The notes under the pieces were generated by a model. The model saw nothing but the letters and a program-made list of their open reading frames with translations. It had not been told where the DNA came from and did no database searches. 64,000 bases of DNA, taken from positions 62,001-126,000 of the forward strand of contig QEUP01000004.1 of the NCBI GenBank assembly GCA_003577145.1, given 5' to 3'. Each line of letters begins with the position of its first letter. Positions within the stretch are counted from its first letter, which is position 1. This document shows positions 1-8,360 of the stretch, piece after piece. The translations under genes were made by a program, and so were the position numbers. The DNA comes from Acidobacteriota bacterium (GTDB taxonomy: Bacteria; Actinomycetota; Acidimicrobiia; Acidimicrobiales; Microtrichaceae).

Positions 1-517
1 CGATTCCGAGCCCGAGCACCTCCTCGACGGTCGACTCGAGGAGCTCCGGCCCGCCCTCTTCGTAAGCCGCTTTCAACTGGCTGTAACCGACCCCCTCGAT
101 GTCGACGGCGGTGCTGATCGGGATGAAGAGGATCGAACCCCCGGTCTCGCCGGCACTGCGGGAGAACAGGTTGATGGCACTGACGGATTCGTTCTCGTCG
201 AGGAGTACGGCCAGATGCACCGGAGTCGCCTGGACCACCGCCTCGAACCCGGGGGCTTGGGGATCGGTCTCGACCTCCAGCAGCTCGCCCCCGCTGATGT
301 CGAGACTCGCCTGGTACCCGAGATAGCCGAGCATTCCCATGCCTGCCAGGAGGAGGAGGCTCACAACCAGCCCGACCCAGGTGATGGTGCGCCGTCGCTG
401 CCGCACTCGCCGACGCTCCGTACGAGCCCCGACACCGTCTTCAGCAGGAGGGTCGGCTTCCTCGAGCGGCGCGGGCTCGGAGCCCACGACGCTGTCAGTC
501 GGAGGCGCCGTGCTCAT
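1..517 (-). CDS. LCP (LytR-CpsA-Psr) family-like protein, N-terminal part
   Basis: This is the first 172 residues of a gene that runs off the left edge. A basic cytoplasmic stretch (about residues 25-45) precedes one membrane helix at about 48-70, and the rest should be extracellular. The visible part fits the start of an LCP domain: a run that ends in LFIPIS in place of the usual IPRD segment, then GVGYSQLKAAYEEGGPELL, where family members have a Lys-x-x-x-Ala-tyr segment before a TVE helix. LCP proteins transfer cell-wall polymers from lipid carriers to peptidoglycan. The ATG overlaps the end of nadD by 23 bp, so the two are probably co-transcribed; actinobacteria often have nadD followed by an LCP gene. 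The catalytic arginines lie outside the window, so activity cannot be judged. Confidence 0.65.
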   Translation of the reverse strand, partial: MSTAPPTDSVVGSEPAPLEEADPPAEDGVGARTERRRVRQRRRTITWVGLVVSLLLLAGMGMLGYLGYQASLDISGGELLEVETDPQAPGFEAVVQATPVHLAVLLDENESVSAINLFSRSAGETGGSILFIPISTAVDIEGVGYSQLKAAYEEGGPELLESTVEEVLGLGI

Positions 518-1106
518 CCCGAACACCATAGAGCTCGTGCCGGCGGATGACCGAAACAACGCTGCGCGGCACCAAGAAGTCGAGCGGCCTGCCCTCCCGC
601 GCCCTGCGACGAAGCTCGGTGCTCGACACCTCGAGCTGCGGTACTTCCAGGTGCAGCCCGTCCCAGCTCGGCGGCAGGACGCCGGATCGGGCACCGGGCC
701 GGTCCACGACGACGATCCGGGCCAGGGCCTTGACGGTGTCGGTTCTCTCCCACGTGTCCAACCCTGCGGCGCTGTCAGCGCCTAGTACGAGGAACAGCTC
801 GGCGTGAGGGTGAGCGGTCGCGAGCTCTTCGAGCGTGTCAGCGGTGTAGCTCGGCCCACCGCGCCGGATCTCGATGTCGCTCGCCTCGAGTCGGTCGACC
901 TCCTCGACGGCGGCTGCGACCATGGCGAGGCGATCGGCCGCCGCGGAGATGGTCCGGGTGCCCACCTTCTGCCAGGGCTCGTTGGCGACCACGAGGAGCA
1001 TGCGATCCAAACCCAGGTCGTGCACCGCGTTGACCGCTACCGCGAGGTGACCGTTGTGAGGCGGGTCGAAGGTGCCTCCGAAGACGCCTATCCGCTCCGC
1101 AGCCAC
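495..1106 (-). CDS. nadD: nicotinate-nucleotide adenylyltransferase
   Basis: NadD joins nicotinate mononucleotide to AMP from ATP in NAD synthesis, in the cytoplasm. The protein is about 203 residues, normal for the family. The nucleotidyltransferase signature GGTFDPPHNGH lies at about residues 9-19 and the second signature SSTELRRR near 160. The start chosen is the GTG at 1106 (VAAERIGVFGG), because this places the signature close to the N-terminus as in other NadD proteins; the open frame continues upstream to 1409 but that sequence looks non-coding. The Shine-Dalgarno is weak. It follows proA at a distance in the ancestral gene order but is separated from it here by about 13 kb. Confidence 0.95.
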   Translation of the reverse strand: MAAERIGVFGGTFDPPHNGHLAVAVNAVHDLGLDRMLLVVANEPWQKVGTRTISAAADRLAMVAAAVEEVDRLEASDIEIRRGGPSYTADTLEELATAHPHAELFLVLGADSAAGLDTWERTDTVKALARIVVVDRPGARSGVLPPSWDGLHLEVPQLEVSSTELRRRAREGRPLDFLVPRSVVSVIRRHELYGVRDEHGASD

Positions 1107-1408
1107 GGGATCACTGTATCGCTGCCGCTCCCTTCGGTGGCCGCGTCGAGGCAGGCCCCCGGACGCACTCGTTACCGCTCCAATACCTAAATCGGAGGCG
1201 AAATCCGCCGATATGGGGTATTCGAGGGTGGTCCGAGAACGCGAGCAACCTCTGTGCTGGTGACCGATGTCACCCGGGCTGCCGGAACAGCACTGAAGAC
1301 CAGGCAGTTGAAAGGATATCGGGGCCGATCCCGAGTCGGTCCCTCTGAGTAGCGGGAAATGCGGTGTTGGGAATACCACCGGCGTAATTCCCGTTGGAAG
1401 CGAGTGCA
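1107..1408. other. divergent intergenic region with a dyad element
   Basis: This stretch separates nadD (minus) from the sigma factor gene (plus) and must hold both promoters. A dyad ATCGGAGG-N6-CCGCCGAT at 1191-1212 matches in 7 of 8 arm positions and could be an operator. I see no RNA gene and no convincing open frame here. Confidence 0.35.
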
Positions 1409-2248
1409 ATGAGTGACTCCGTAGGTCTCTACCTCAACGAAATCGGCTTGGTACCCCTCCTCACCGCCGAGGAGGAGCGTCAGCTCGCCCAGATCATCGA
1501 GAAGGGAACCGCAGCTCTTGCCCGCATCGAGGCCGGCGACGACGACGCCCATCTCGATCGGGACGTTGCCGCGGCTGCCGCCGCCAAGGACCGGTTCATC
1601 CGGGCGAACCTCCGCCTCGTCGTGAGTGTCGCCCGCCGCTACCCGCTGCCTCCCGGCATGGAGCTCCTCGACCTCATCCAGGAAGGCAACCTCGGCCTCG
1701 AGCACGCCGTCGACAAGTTCGATTGGCGCAAGGGGTTCAAGTTCTCCACCTATGCGACCTTCTGGATCCGCCAGGCAATCGGCCGTGCACTCGACCAGAA
1801 GGCAAGCCTGGTGCGGCTCCCCGGCGATCGTAGCGCGAGCCTCCGCGCGGCTCTGCGCCAGGTGGCCGGCGACGGCGACGAGCTCGACGACGAGCACGCA
1901 CGCCTCCACCGGCTCACGACTCCCACCTCGCTCGACCGCACAATCGGCGACGACGACAGCAACGAGCTCGTCGACCTCCTGCCCGACTCCAATCCCGGTC
2001 CGGAAGCCGAGGTGATGGCCAGGGCGCAAGAGCGGATGATCACCGATCTCCTCGATGTCCTCGACGATCGCGCCAAGTTCGCCGTCGAGCAGCGCTTCGG
2101 CCTTTCCGACGGCCGCAAGCGCAGCTACCGCGAGGTCGGTGAGGACCTCGGGGTCACCGCCGAAGCAGCTCGCCGGCTGGTCAAGCGCGCGGTCAACACC
2201 GTGCGGGAGGAAGCCAACACGCTTCAACTCGCCATCGATGCTGCCTGA
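1409..2248 (+). CDS. RNA polymerase sigma-70 family factor
   Basis: A 279-residue sigma factor. Region 1.2 is at the N-terminus (SVGLYLNEIGLVPLL). The core binding and -10 recognition region 2 is intact, including NLRLVVSVARRY, DLIQEGNLGL and FKFSTYATFWIRQAI at about 70-135. Region 4, with a helix-turn-helix (YREVGEDLGVTAEAARRLVK), closes the protein. Region 3 is odd: after VRLP the usual conserved helices are replaced by an acidic, non-conserved segment. The lack of a long N-terminal region 1.1 and the short region 3 suggest a group 2 or alternative sigma factor, not the housekeeping one. The ATG at 1409 is preceded by GGAAG at good spacing, which favours it over the TTG at 1394. Confidence 0.9.
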   Translation: MSDSVGLYLNEIGLVPLLTAEEERQLAQIIEKGTAALARIEAGDDDAHLDRDVAAAAAAKDRFIRANLRLVVSVARRYPLPPGMELLDLIQEGNLGLEHAVDKFDWRKGFKFSTYATFWIRQAIGRALDQKASLVRLPGDRSASLRAALRQVAGDGDELDDEHARLHRLTTPTSLDRTIGDDDSNELVDLLPDSNPGPEAEVMARAQERMITDLLDVLDDRAKFAVEQRFGLSDGRKRSYREVGEDLGVTAEAARRLVKRAVNTVREEANTLQLAIDAA

Positions 2249-2314
2249 GGGCCGCCGGCCTCGTCTTCTCAACTGCGCTTTGCAGAACCACGGCCGAGGC
2301 GACACGCTCTTGTC

Positions 2315-3655
2315 GTGACTGAATGGACTCCGCGATCGTGGCGTGCCTTTCCCGCCAGGCAGCAGCCTGAGTGGCCCGACGAGGGCGCGCTGGAGACGGC
2401 CTTGAAGCTCCTCTCTGAGCTCCCTCCGCTCGTGTTCGCTGGTGAGGCGCGAGCTCTCACCAGCCAGATGGCCAGGGTCGCCGACGGGGAGGCGTTCCTC
2501 CTCCAGGCGGGCGACTGCGCCGAGTCCTTCGACGGGTTCTCGGCCAACTCGATACGCGACAAGCTGCAGGTCATGCTCCAGATGGCAGTGGTGCTCACCT
2601 ACTCCACCGGTGTGCCCACGGTGAAGGTGGGCCGTATCGCCGGCCAGTTCGCAAAGCCGCGGTCCTCGCCAACCGAGAACGTCGGCGGCCTCGAACTGCC
2701 CTCATTCCGCGGCCACATGGTGAACGACCCCGGCTTCTCGGCCGAGGCTCGCGCGGCGGATCCCAACCGCCTCGTCAGTGCCTACCATCAGTCCGCGGCC
2801 ACGTTGAACCTCCTCCGAGCCTTCACCAAGGGAGGCTTCGCCGACCTCAACCGGGTCCACCAGTGGAACATGGACTTCATCGCCACCAGCACCGAGGGCA
2901 AGCGCTACGAACTGCTGGCCGGCGAGATCGACCGGGCGCTGAGGTTCATGAGGGCCTGCGGGCTCGACACCGAGACCGAGCCGCAGCTGCACGAGGTCGA
3001 CTTCTTCACCAGCCACGAAGCCCTGATCCTCGGCTACGAGGAGGCTCTCACGCGCGAGGACTCCCTGACCGGCGATTGGTACGACTGCTCGGCCCACATG
3101 CTCTGGATGGGAGAACGGACCCGCCAGTCCGACGGCGCGCATCTGGAGTTCCTGAGAGGCGTGAGGAATCCCCTCGGATGCAAGCTCGGGCCGAGCGCCA
3201 CAGCCGACGAGGCCGTCGAGATCTGCGAGTTGTTGAACCCCGACCGCCTCCCCGGACGCCTGACTCTCATCTCCCGCATGGGGGCCGACGGCGTCGAAGA
3301 GCTCTTGCGTCCGCTCATCCGCGCCGTGCGCGATGCGGGTCACCGCGTCGCCTGGGCGTGCGACCCCATGCACGGCAACACCTTCACCAGTGAGAGCGGG
3401 CTCAAGACACGCCATTTCGACGCGATCATGCAAGAGCTGGCCGGCTACTTCGCGGCCCACCGTGCCGAGGGAACATGGCCCGGTGGCGTTCACGTGGAGC
3501 TGACCGGCGAGGACGTGACCGAATGCCTCGGCGGCGCCGAGGAGATCCTCGACGACCACCTCGACCACCGCTACGAGACGGCCTGTGATCCCCGCCTCAA
3601 CGGCCGGCAGTCCCTCGATCTCGCCTACCGGATAGCCGAGCTGCTCCGAGGGTGA
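2315..3655 (+). CDS. aroG: class II 3-deoxy-7-phosphoheptulonate (DAHP) synthase
   Basis: The enzyme condenses phosphoenolpyruvate with erythrose 4-phosphate, the first step of the shikimate pathway. At 446 residues it has the length and sequence of the plant/actinobacterial class II type. Visible class II features are the metal cysteine in LLQAGDCAESF (about 70), RIAGQFAKPRSSP, the His of CDPMHGNT, the Glu of HVELTGEDVTECLGG and the Asp of ETACDPRLNG. Translation starts at the GTG 2315. It lies 66 bp after the sigma factor gene on the same strand, so co-transcription is possible. No fused chorismate mutase is present. Confidence 0.95.
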   Translation: MTEWTPRSWRAFPARQQPEWPDEGALETALKLLSELPPLVFAGEARALTSQMARVADGEAFLLQAGDCAESFDGFSANSIRDKLQVMLQMAVVLTYSTGVPTVKVGRIAGQFAKPRSSPTENVGGLELPSFRGHMVNDPGFSAEARAADPNRLVSAYHQSAATLNLLRAFTKGGFADLNRVHQWNMDFIATSTEGKRYELLAGEIDRALRFMRACGLDTETEPQLHEVDFFTSHEALILGYEEALTREDSLTGDWYDCSAHMLWMGERTRQSDGAHLEFLRGVRNPLGCKLGPSATADEAVEICELLNPDRLPGRLTLISRMGADGVEELLRPLIRAVRDAGHRVAWACDPMHGNTFTSESGLKTRHFDAIMQELAGYFAAHRAEGTWPGGVHVELTGEDVTECLGGAEEILDDHLDHRYETACDPRLNGRQSLDLAYRIAELLRG

Positions 3656-3755
3656 GACGACCCCCCTGACACCTCACGGCGGCACTGCGCGCGTACCACC
3701 CGTCAGGGCATTCGCCTGCGGCGCTGGTGGCGTCGGTCACATCCGCTCCCGATAG

Positions 3756-3785
3756 TTGACCAACTCGGTCACCATTGGCTATAAA
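3756..3785 (+). promoter_or_regulatory. strong sigma-70 promoter for the sulfur genes
   Basis: TTGACC (3756-3761) and TATAAA (3780-3785) are separated by 18 bp, about 85 bp before the sulfite/nitrite reductase start. This is a near-consensus vegetative promoter, unusual in such high-GC DNA. Confidence 0.75.
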
Positions 3786-3790
3786 TCTCA

Positions 3791-3807
3791 TAATCCTGAT
3801 CGGATTA
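3791..3807. promoter_or_regulatory. palindromic operator overlapping the transcription start
   Basis: A perfect inverted repeat TAATCC-N5-GGATTA lies 6-22 bp downstream of the -10 box, where a repressor would block initiation or early elongation. It is AT-rich compared with its surroundings. The likely regulator is a sulfur-responsive dimeric repressor, which is inference; no such regulator is next to it. Confidence 0.6.
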
Positions 3808-3871
3808 GTCGGTTTTAGGTGGGGCCTGCCACCTTGCTGACTCTCGGCCACCCGGGCCTGAAGGGGACGGC

Positions 3872-5683
3872 ATGGAAATCAGCATCGACAGCACCGTTGT
3901 GGGGTCCGCCGGCGTCGACGACGTGGGGCTCGACCCCGGCATCGCATCCGACATCGCCAAGTTCGACGAGATGCTCCGGGGCTACCTCTCGGGGGAGATC
4001 GAAGAGGACGTGTTCCGGGTGTTCCGCCTCACCAACGGCGTGTACGGCCAGCGCCAAGGCGGTCACAGCCAGATGGTGCGGGTGAAGGTCCCCTACGGCC
4101 GGCTCACGCCCGAGCAACTCGACACCCTGGCGCTCGTGGCTGAGGAGTACTCGCGAGGCTTCGGGCACATCACCACCCGTCAGAACGTCCAGTTCCACTT
4201 CGTTCACCTCGAACGGGTGCCGGACATGCTCCGGGCACTTGGAGCAGTCGGTCTCACGACTCGAGAGGCCTGCGGTGACACCGTCCGCAACGTGCAGGGA
4301 TGCCATCTCGCCGGAGCCTGCCCCTACGAGGTGCTCGATATCTCCTACTGGGCCGAGGCCACCTTCAGGCACTTCGTCCGCAACCCGCTCTCCCAGCGCC
4401 TGCCCCGCAAGTTCAAGATCAACTTCTCGGGATGCTCGACCGACTGCGGCCAGGCGATGTTCAACGACGTCGGGGTGATCGCGACCACCCGCACCCGCGA
4501 CGACGGCAGCGTCGAACCCGGATTCCGGGTGTTCGTCGCCGGTGGCCTGGGCACCACCCCGCATCCTGCGCTCGCGCTGGAGGAGTTCACAGCCCGCGAG
4601 GATCTCCTGCCCACCATCGAGTCGATCCTGCGGGTGTTCGAACAGAACGGGTACCGCGACAACAAGCTCCGGGCCCGCATGAAGTGGCTCGTCGACGAGC
4701 TCGGCTTCGAGGAGCTGCAACGCAAGATATTCCAGATCCGCCAGTTCCTCTCGGCCTCGTCGAGCTGGCCGGGTGGCATCCCCTTCGAGGTCGAGAAGTA
4801 CGGCGACGATCCCGCGGGCCGCTCCAGCACCGTCGAGGCAACACCGGTCGGGCAGGGCGTAGCGGTGGCGATACGCGGCTCCGGCCCTTATTCACGCTGG
4901 GAGCAGGCCAACGTCGTCCGTGGAGCCGCCAAGGGGACCGTCTCTGCCTACGCTCACGCGAACCTCGGTGACATCACCTCGGACCAGTTCCGCGCCCTCG
5001 CCGCCATCCAACGCGAGCTCGGAGCCGAGGTGCGGGTGACCAACCGGCAGAACCTCGTGTTCCGTGACCTGACCGAAGACCAGCTCCCCGTCTTGCACAA
5101 CCGGCTGGCAGCCATCGGGATGGCCGAGCCCGGCGCCGAACTCGCCCGCGACGTCGTCGCTTGTCCCGGTACCGACACCTGCAACCTCGCCTACACCCAG
5201 TCCCGGGGTCTGGCCAAGGCCATCGGCGAGGCTCTCGAAGCAGCCGGGCTCGCCGACACGCCGGGGGTTCGCACCAACATCTCGGGCTGCACCAACTCCT
5301 GCGGCCAGCACCACACCGCCGACATCGGCTTCTTCGGAACCGAGCGAAGGGCGCACGGGCGTTCGGCTCCCGGCTATCAGATGCTGCTCGGCGGCTACGT
5401 CGGCCAGGAGAAGATCCACTTCGGAGAGAAGGCCCTGCGCCTGCCTGCCAAGACCGCACCCGAGGCCGCGGTCAGGGTGATCTCCCGATTCAGCAACGAG
5501 CGCGGGGCCGGTGAGGGCTTCCGGGCGTGGCTCGAAAGGGTCGGCGGGGCCCAGGCGGTCGCGGCCGAGCTCGAGGACCTGAACCGGTTCCCCGAGCCCG
5601 ACGAAGACGCGAGCTTCTACGTCGACTTCGACGAGGCCTCACCTTACGAGAAGTTCATCGGCGACTCCGAGTGCGCCACCTGA
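3872..5683 (+). CDS. ferredoxin-type sulfite/nitrite reductase (siroheme, 4Fe-4S)
   Basis: A 603-residue protein with the two-fold repeated architecture of assimilatory sulfite and nitrite reductases: two ferredoxin-like half domains (about 60-125 and 325-415), each followed by a siroheme/4Fe-4S domain. The cluster cysteines in the second half are C431-x5-C437 and C473-x3-C477. Unusually, the first half also has a complete set, C144-x5-C150 and C188-x3-C192. The six-electron reduction of sulfite to sulfide is the likely reaction, because cysH follows 20 bp downstream; nitrite reductase activity cannot be excluded from sequence. The ATG at 3872 follows a purine-rich GAAGGGGACGG. Expression is probably controlled by the promoter and operator just upstream. 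Confidence 0.9.
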   Translation: MEISIDSTVVGSAGVDDVGLDPGIASDIAKFDEMLRGYLSGEIEEDVFRVFRLTNGVYGQRQGGHSQMVRVKVPYGRLTPEQLDTLALVAEEYSRGFGHITTRQNVQFHFVHLERVPDMLRALGAVGLTTREACGDTVRNVQGCHLAGACPYEVLDISYWAEATFRHFVRNPLSQRLPRKFKINFSGCSTDCGQAMFNDVGVIATTRTRDDGSVEPGFRVFVAGGLGTTPHPALALEEFTAREDLLPTIESILRVFEQNGYRDNKLRARMKWLVDELGFEELQRKIFQIRQFLSASSSWPGGIPFEVEKYGDDPAGRSSTVEATPVGQGVAVAIRGSGPYSRWEQANVVRGAAKGTVSAYAHANLGDITSDQFRALAAIQRELGAEVRVTNRQNLVFRDLTEDQLPVLHNRLAAIGMAEPGAELARDVVACPGTDTCNLAYTQSRGLAKAIGEALEAAGLADTPGVRTNISGCTNSCGQHHTADIGFFGTERRAHGRSAPGYQMLLGGYVGQEKIHFGEKALRLPAKTAPEAAVRVISRFSNERGAGEGFRAWLERVGGAQAVAAELEDLNRFPEPDEDASFYVDFDEASPYEKFIGDSECAT

Positions 5684-5703
5684 GAACCGAAAGAGAACAT
5701 GCC

Positions 5704-6381
5704 ATGGCACCCAGGACGGCGGATGAGTTCACCGACGCAGAACTGGCAGAGCTGAGCAGCGAGTTCGAGGATCTCCCGCCCGGCAAGATCATCCAGTGGG
5801 CGGTCGACCAGTTCGCGCCCAACCTCTCGCTCTCGGCATCGATGACCGACGCGGTGCTCATCGACATGGCGGTCAAGGTCTTCCCCGCGATCGAGGTCGT
5901 CTTCATCGACACCGGCTACCACTTCCCGGAGACCCTCGAGACGGTGGAGCGGGTACGCCGCCACTACGGCCTGAACCTGCGGATGATGACGGTGGCGCCC
6001 CACGACGAGGAGCTGTGGGTCATCGACCCGGAGAACTGCTGTTCGGCAGTCAAGGTCGGGCAACTCGATCGAGCTCTCACCGGCAAGGAGGCCTGGATGA
6101 GCGGGTTGCGTCGCGCCGAGTCCGAGATCCGTGCTGAGGCGCCGATCATCGCCCGGGACCTGCGCGGCCTGGTGAAGCTCAACCCGCTGGCCAACTGGAG
6201 CGACCTCGACGTGAAGGGCTACATCACCGACCACGGTGTCCCCTACAACCCGCTGCTCGACCAGGGCTACCCCTCGATCGGCTGCATGCCCTGCACCAGA
6301 CCAATAGCTGAAGGAGAGGATCCCCGCTCGGGCCGCTGGGCGGGCCGGGACAAGAGCGAGTGCGGCCTGCACCTCATGTGA
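5704..6381 (+). CDS. cysH: adenylylsulfate (APS) reductase
   Basis: This 225-residue protein reduces activated sulfate to sulfite. Cysteines C112-C113, C194 and C197 form the CC...CxxC set that ligates a 4Fe-4S cluster, marking it as an APS-using enzyme and not the cluster-free PAPS type. The catalytic Cys is C220 in the C-terminal ECGLH motif. The PP-loop is seen near SLSASMTDAVL, and the VFIDTGYHFPET segment is typical. The ATG at 5704 is preceded by AAAGAG. It forms an operon with the reductase upstream, giving the last two steps from APS to sulfide. No ATP sulfurylase gene lies nearby, so that must be elsewhere. Confidence 0.95.
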   Translation: MAPRTADEFTDAELAELSSEFEDLPPGKIIQWAVDQFAPNLSLSASMTDAVLIDMAVKVFPAIEVVFIDTGYHFPETLETVERVRRHYGLNLRMMTVAPHDEELWVIDPENCCSAVKVGQLDRALTGKEAWMSGLRRAESEIRAEAPIIARDLRGLVKLNPLANWSDLDVKGYITDHGVPYNPLLDQGYPSIGCMPCTRPIAEGEDPRSGRWAGRDKSECGLHLM

Positions 6382-6423
6382 GCCGGCACCGGCCGCCCGG
6401 CACGTCTCGGGCTCCGCTCCCGA

Positions 6424-6993
6424 TCACGACGAGTACTGCGGTTCGGCCCCGGGCTCGACAGCTTCGAGACCCTCGACCTCGAAGCTCTCCGTGTTGTCAG
6501 ATGCCTCGGGATCGTAGGGGAACGACGCGGCGGTGAGGTAGCCGTATTCGCTGTCGAAGCTCAACTCGACACCCGGGATCTCCTCGGCGGTCACCGAGTT
6601 CGGGCTGATCCGCTCCTCGGCCTCATCGAAGAGGCTGTCCACCAGGAGGTCTTCGGGTGTACCCGGGCAGAGATCGGGCTCACCTTCGAGGACCTCGACG
6701 GTGACGACCTCCGCGGCGCGCACGTCGACGCCGGCCGTGCAACTGGCGCCGGAATGATCCGAAGCCGTGTAGGCATACGAGTAGTCGTCGATCTCCTGGC
6801 TCTCCCACAGCTCCCGGTTCTGTTGCAGAGCGGCTTGGAGATCGTCTCGCCCGGCATCGGAAACAGTGGTCGTGGCACTCGTCGTGCTGGAGGGCCCTTG
6901 TGGGTCATCTTGCGAGTCGTCGTCCGAACAGGCACTCGAAATGGCAACCATGACGAGCAGGCCGGCCGCGAGCGTGAGGGGCTTTCCTAGCAT
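6424..6993 (-). CDS. secreted lipoprotein, DUF6174-like
   Basis: A 189-residue predicted lipoprotein. Residues 1-21 form a signal peptide ending in AISSA with the lipidated Cys at 22, followed by an acidic Ser/Thr-rich linker to about residue 50. The mature domain begins with a Trp-x5-DDYSY pattern (ELWESQEIDDYSYAY), contains two cysteines (probable disulfide) and a VTVEVLEGE strand. This pattern is what I remember of DUF6174 proteins, which have no known function. It is convergent with cysH and divergent from the PaaX-like gene. Confidence 0.75.
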   Translation of the reverse strand: MLGKPLTLAAGLLVMVAISSACSDDDSQDDPQGPSSTTSATTTVSDAGRDDLQAALQQNRELWESQEIDDYSYAYTASDHSGASCTAGVDVRAAEVVTVEVLEGEPDLCPGTPEDLLVDSLFDEAEERISPNSVTAEEIPGVELSFDSEYGYLTAASFPYDPEASDNTESFEVEGLEAVEPGAEPQYSS

Positions 6994-7075
6994 GCGATCC
7001 CATCGGCACCGAGGCTCATGAGATGAGCCATACCCCTGTGGCCCCACCTTGACACCCTGGATGCGGTCGTCCAGC

Positions 7076-7999
7076 ATGACGGTCGTGGTCGATACGACCG
7101 GAGTGCTTCCGACCGTTCTGACCGGCCGTGGCTCGGACCAGGCCATCCCCACCCGCGTACTGGTGATGGGAATGGCCCACCGGGACGGAACCGTCCACGC
7201 CACCGAGGTGTACCCGGTGGCCGAGACCTGCGGCCTCACCGCCGAACAGGTCCGCTCCTGTCTGCGGCGCCTTGTCGGCGAAGGCTTGTTCATCCGCGGC
7301 GGCGAAGGTCGCGAAGCGGTCTTCACCGCCACCCCCGCGGGGATGGCGGCCCTTTCGTCGACCCTCGAAAGGCACCGCCTCGCCTACGCGCAGGATGCGG
7401 CCGGCCGGGGCTGGGACCGGAAGTGGCGGCTGGTCGCATTTGCCATACCCGAGACCCGGCGATCGGCGCGTGACAGCTTTCGCGATCGGCTCCTGGAACT
7501 GGGCGGAGCACCGGTCCAGAACGGCCTCTACATCTCACCGCACCGGTGGCACGACGAGGTGATCGAGATCGCTGCTCGCCTCGAGGTGGACGATCACGTT
7601 ACCGCCCTCACGACCGACGACCTCGAGATAGCGGGCAATCGCGATCCCCGCGTCCTGGCGCAGAACCTCTGGGCGCTCGAAGATGTCGCCCACCGCTACC
7701 AGCACTTCATCGACGTCTACAGGGACGTCCCCGATGAGCTCGACGCCATGCACCGTCGCGACGAGCGGCTCCCGGAACGGGACTTCCTGCCAGGAGCCCT
7801 CCACATGGCAGTCCAGTTCGGGGATTGCTTCATGCGCGACCCGCTCCTACCGCCGGAGTTGCTTCCCCGCCCGTGGCCCGGCCGAGCCGCTCGCGACCTC
7901 CTCGCCCGCAGCCGACGATTGGGTGTGCTCGCACGGCAGGACAAGTCCGGGCCTGCGCTGTTCAGCGTCTTCGACGACGTCCTCGAGCAGCTCGCCTGA
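7076..7999 (+). CDS. PaaX-family transcriptional regulator
   Basis: A protein of about 308 residues with the PaaX layout: an N-terminal winged helix (about 20-85, with AEQVRSCLRRLVGEGLF as the recognition part), a central domain with WRLVAFAIPETRR and a C-terminal helical domain ending FSVFDDVLEQLA. PaaX of Escherichia coli represses phenylacetate degradation and responds to phenylacetyl-CoA; the ligand here is unknown and no such catabolic genes are close by. The start is uncertain: ATG 7076, ATG 7061 and TTG 7049 are in frame and none has a good Shine-Dalgarno. Confidence 0.8.
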   Translation: MTVVVDTTGVLPTVLTGRGSDQAIPTRVLVMGMAHRDGTVHATEVYPVAETCGLTAEQVRSCLRRLVGEGLFIRGGEGREAVFTATPAGMAALSSTLERHRLAYAQDAAGRGWDRKWRLVAFAIPETRRSARDSFRDRLLELGGAPVQNGLYISPHRWHDEVIEIAARLEVDDHVTALTTDDLEIAGNRDPRVLAQNLWALEDVAHRYQHFIDVYRDVPDELDAMHRRDERLPERDFLPGALHMAVQFGDCFMRDPLLPPELLPRPWPGRAARDLLARSRRLGVLARQDKSGPALFSVFDDVLEQLA

Positions 8000-8024
8000 C
8001 AGCGGCCGGGAAGCCCACGGCGGC

Positions 8025-8069
8025 GGGGACTTTGGTCCCTGGGACCTCCGGAATCGCCGGTGGTCCCAG
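8025..8069 (+). promoter_or_regulatory. DosR-like box followed by a strong stem-loop
   Basis: GGGACTTTGGTCCC at 8026-8039 differs by one base from the core of the mycobacterial DosR box. It runs directly into a stem-loop at 8039-8069: CTGGGACC pairs with GGTCCCAG and, inside it, CCGG pairs with CCGG around a 5-nt loop. GGGAC/GTCCC segments occur repeatedly, so mutually exclusive hairpins are possible. It sits 25 bp after the PaaX-like stop, so it may simply be a U-less terminator. Confidence 0.45.
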
Positions 8070-8360
8070 CGATTCGTTGAACTGGGTCGCTCGACCGTTC
8101 GCGCTCCAGGAACACCCGAACCGGTCGATTCCTGTTACATGCTACGGACCGCGATAGACCAGGGAAGCTCCAGAAACCGTCCTTTCGATCGGGGTCCGGT
8201 GCTGTTGAGCATCGTCTCGCTGGCCCTTCCCACCGGCCCGGTGTTCCAGGTCGGGAGGGGCCCCGCAGGCGGTTTCGACACCAGGCTGGTGCGTCCGCTG
8301 TCCCCGCGATCCACCTGACGATCCCACTCCCACAGAACATCTCCCAGACACCGTCAGGTA
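8070..8360. other. intergenic stretch, possible small RNA
   Basis: About 290 bp with no supported gene between convergent protein genes. Because an excellent plus-strand terminator ends it, a short non-coding transcript or the long 3' untranslated region of the PaaX-like gene is plausible. I do not recognise an RNA family. Confidence 0.25.

Noticed and set aside
1107-1409. N-terminal extension of nadD up to 1409
   Set aside because: The added 100 residues lack any family similarity, and the adenylyltransferase motif should lie at the N-terminus; GTG 1106 fits.
7049-7054. TTGACA as -35 box of the PaaX-like gene
   Set aside because: No acceptable -10 at 16-18 bp; any start would fall inside the likely coding region.
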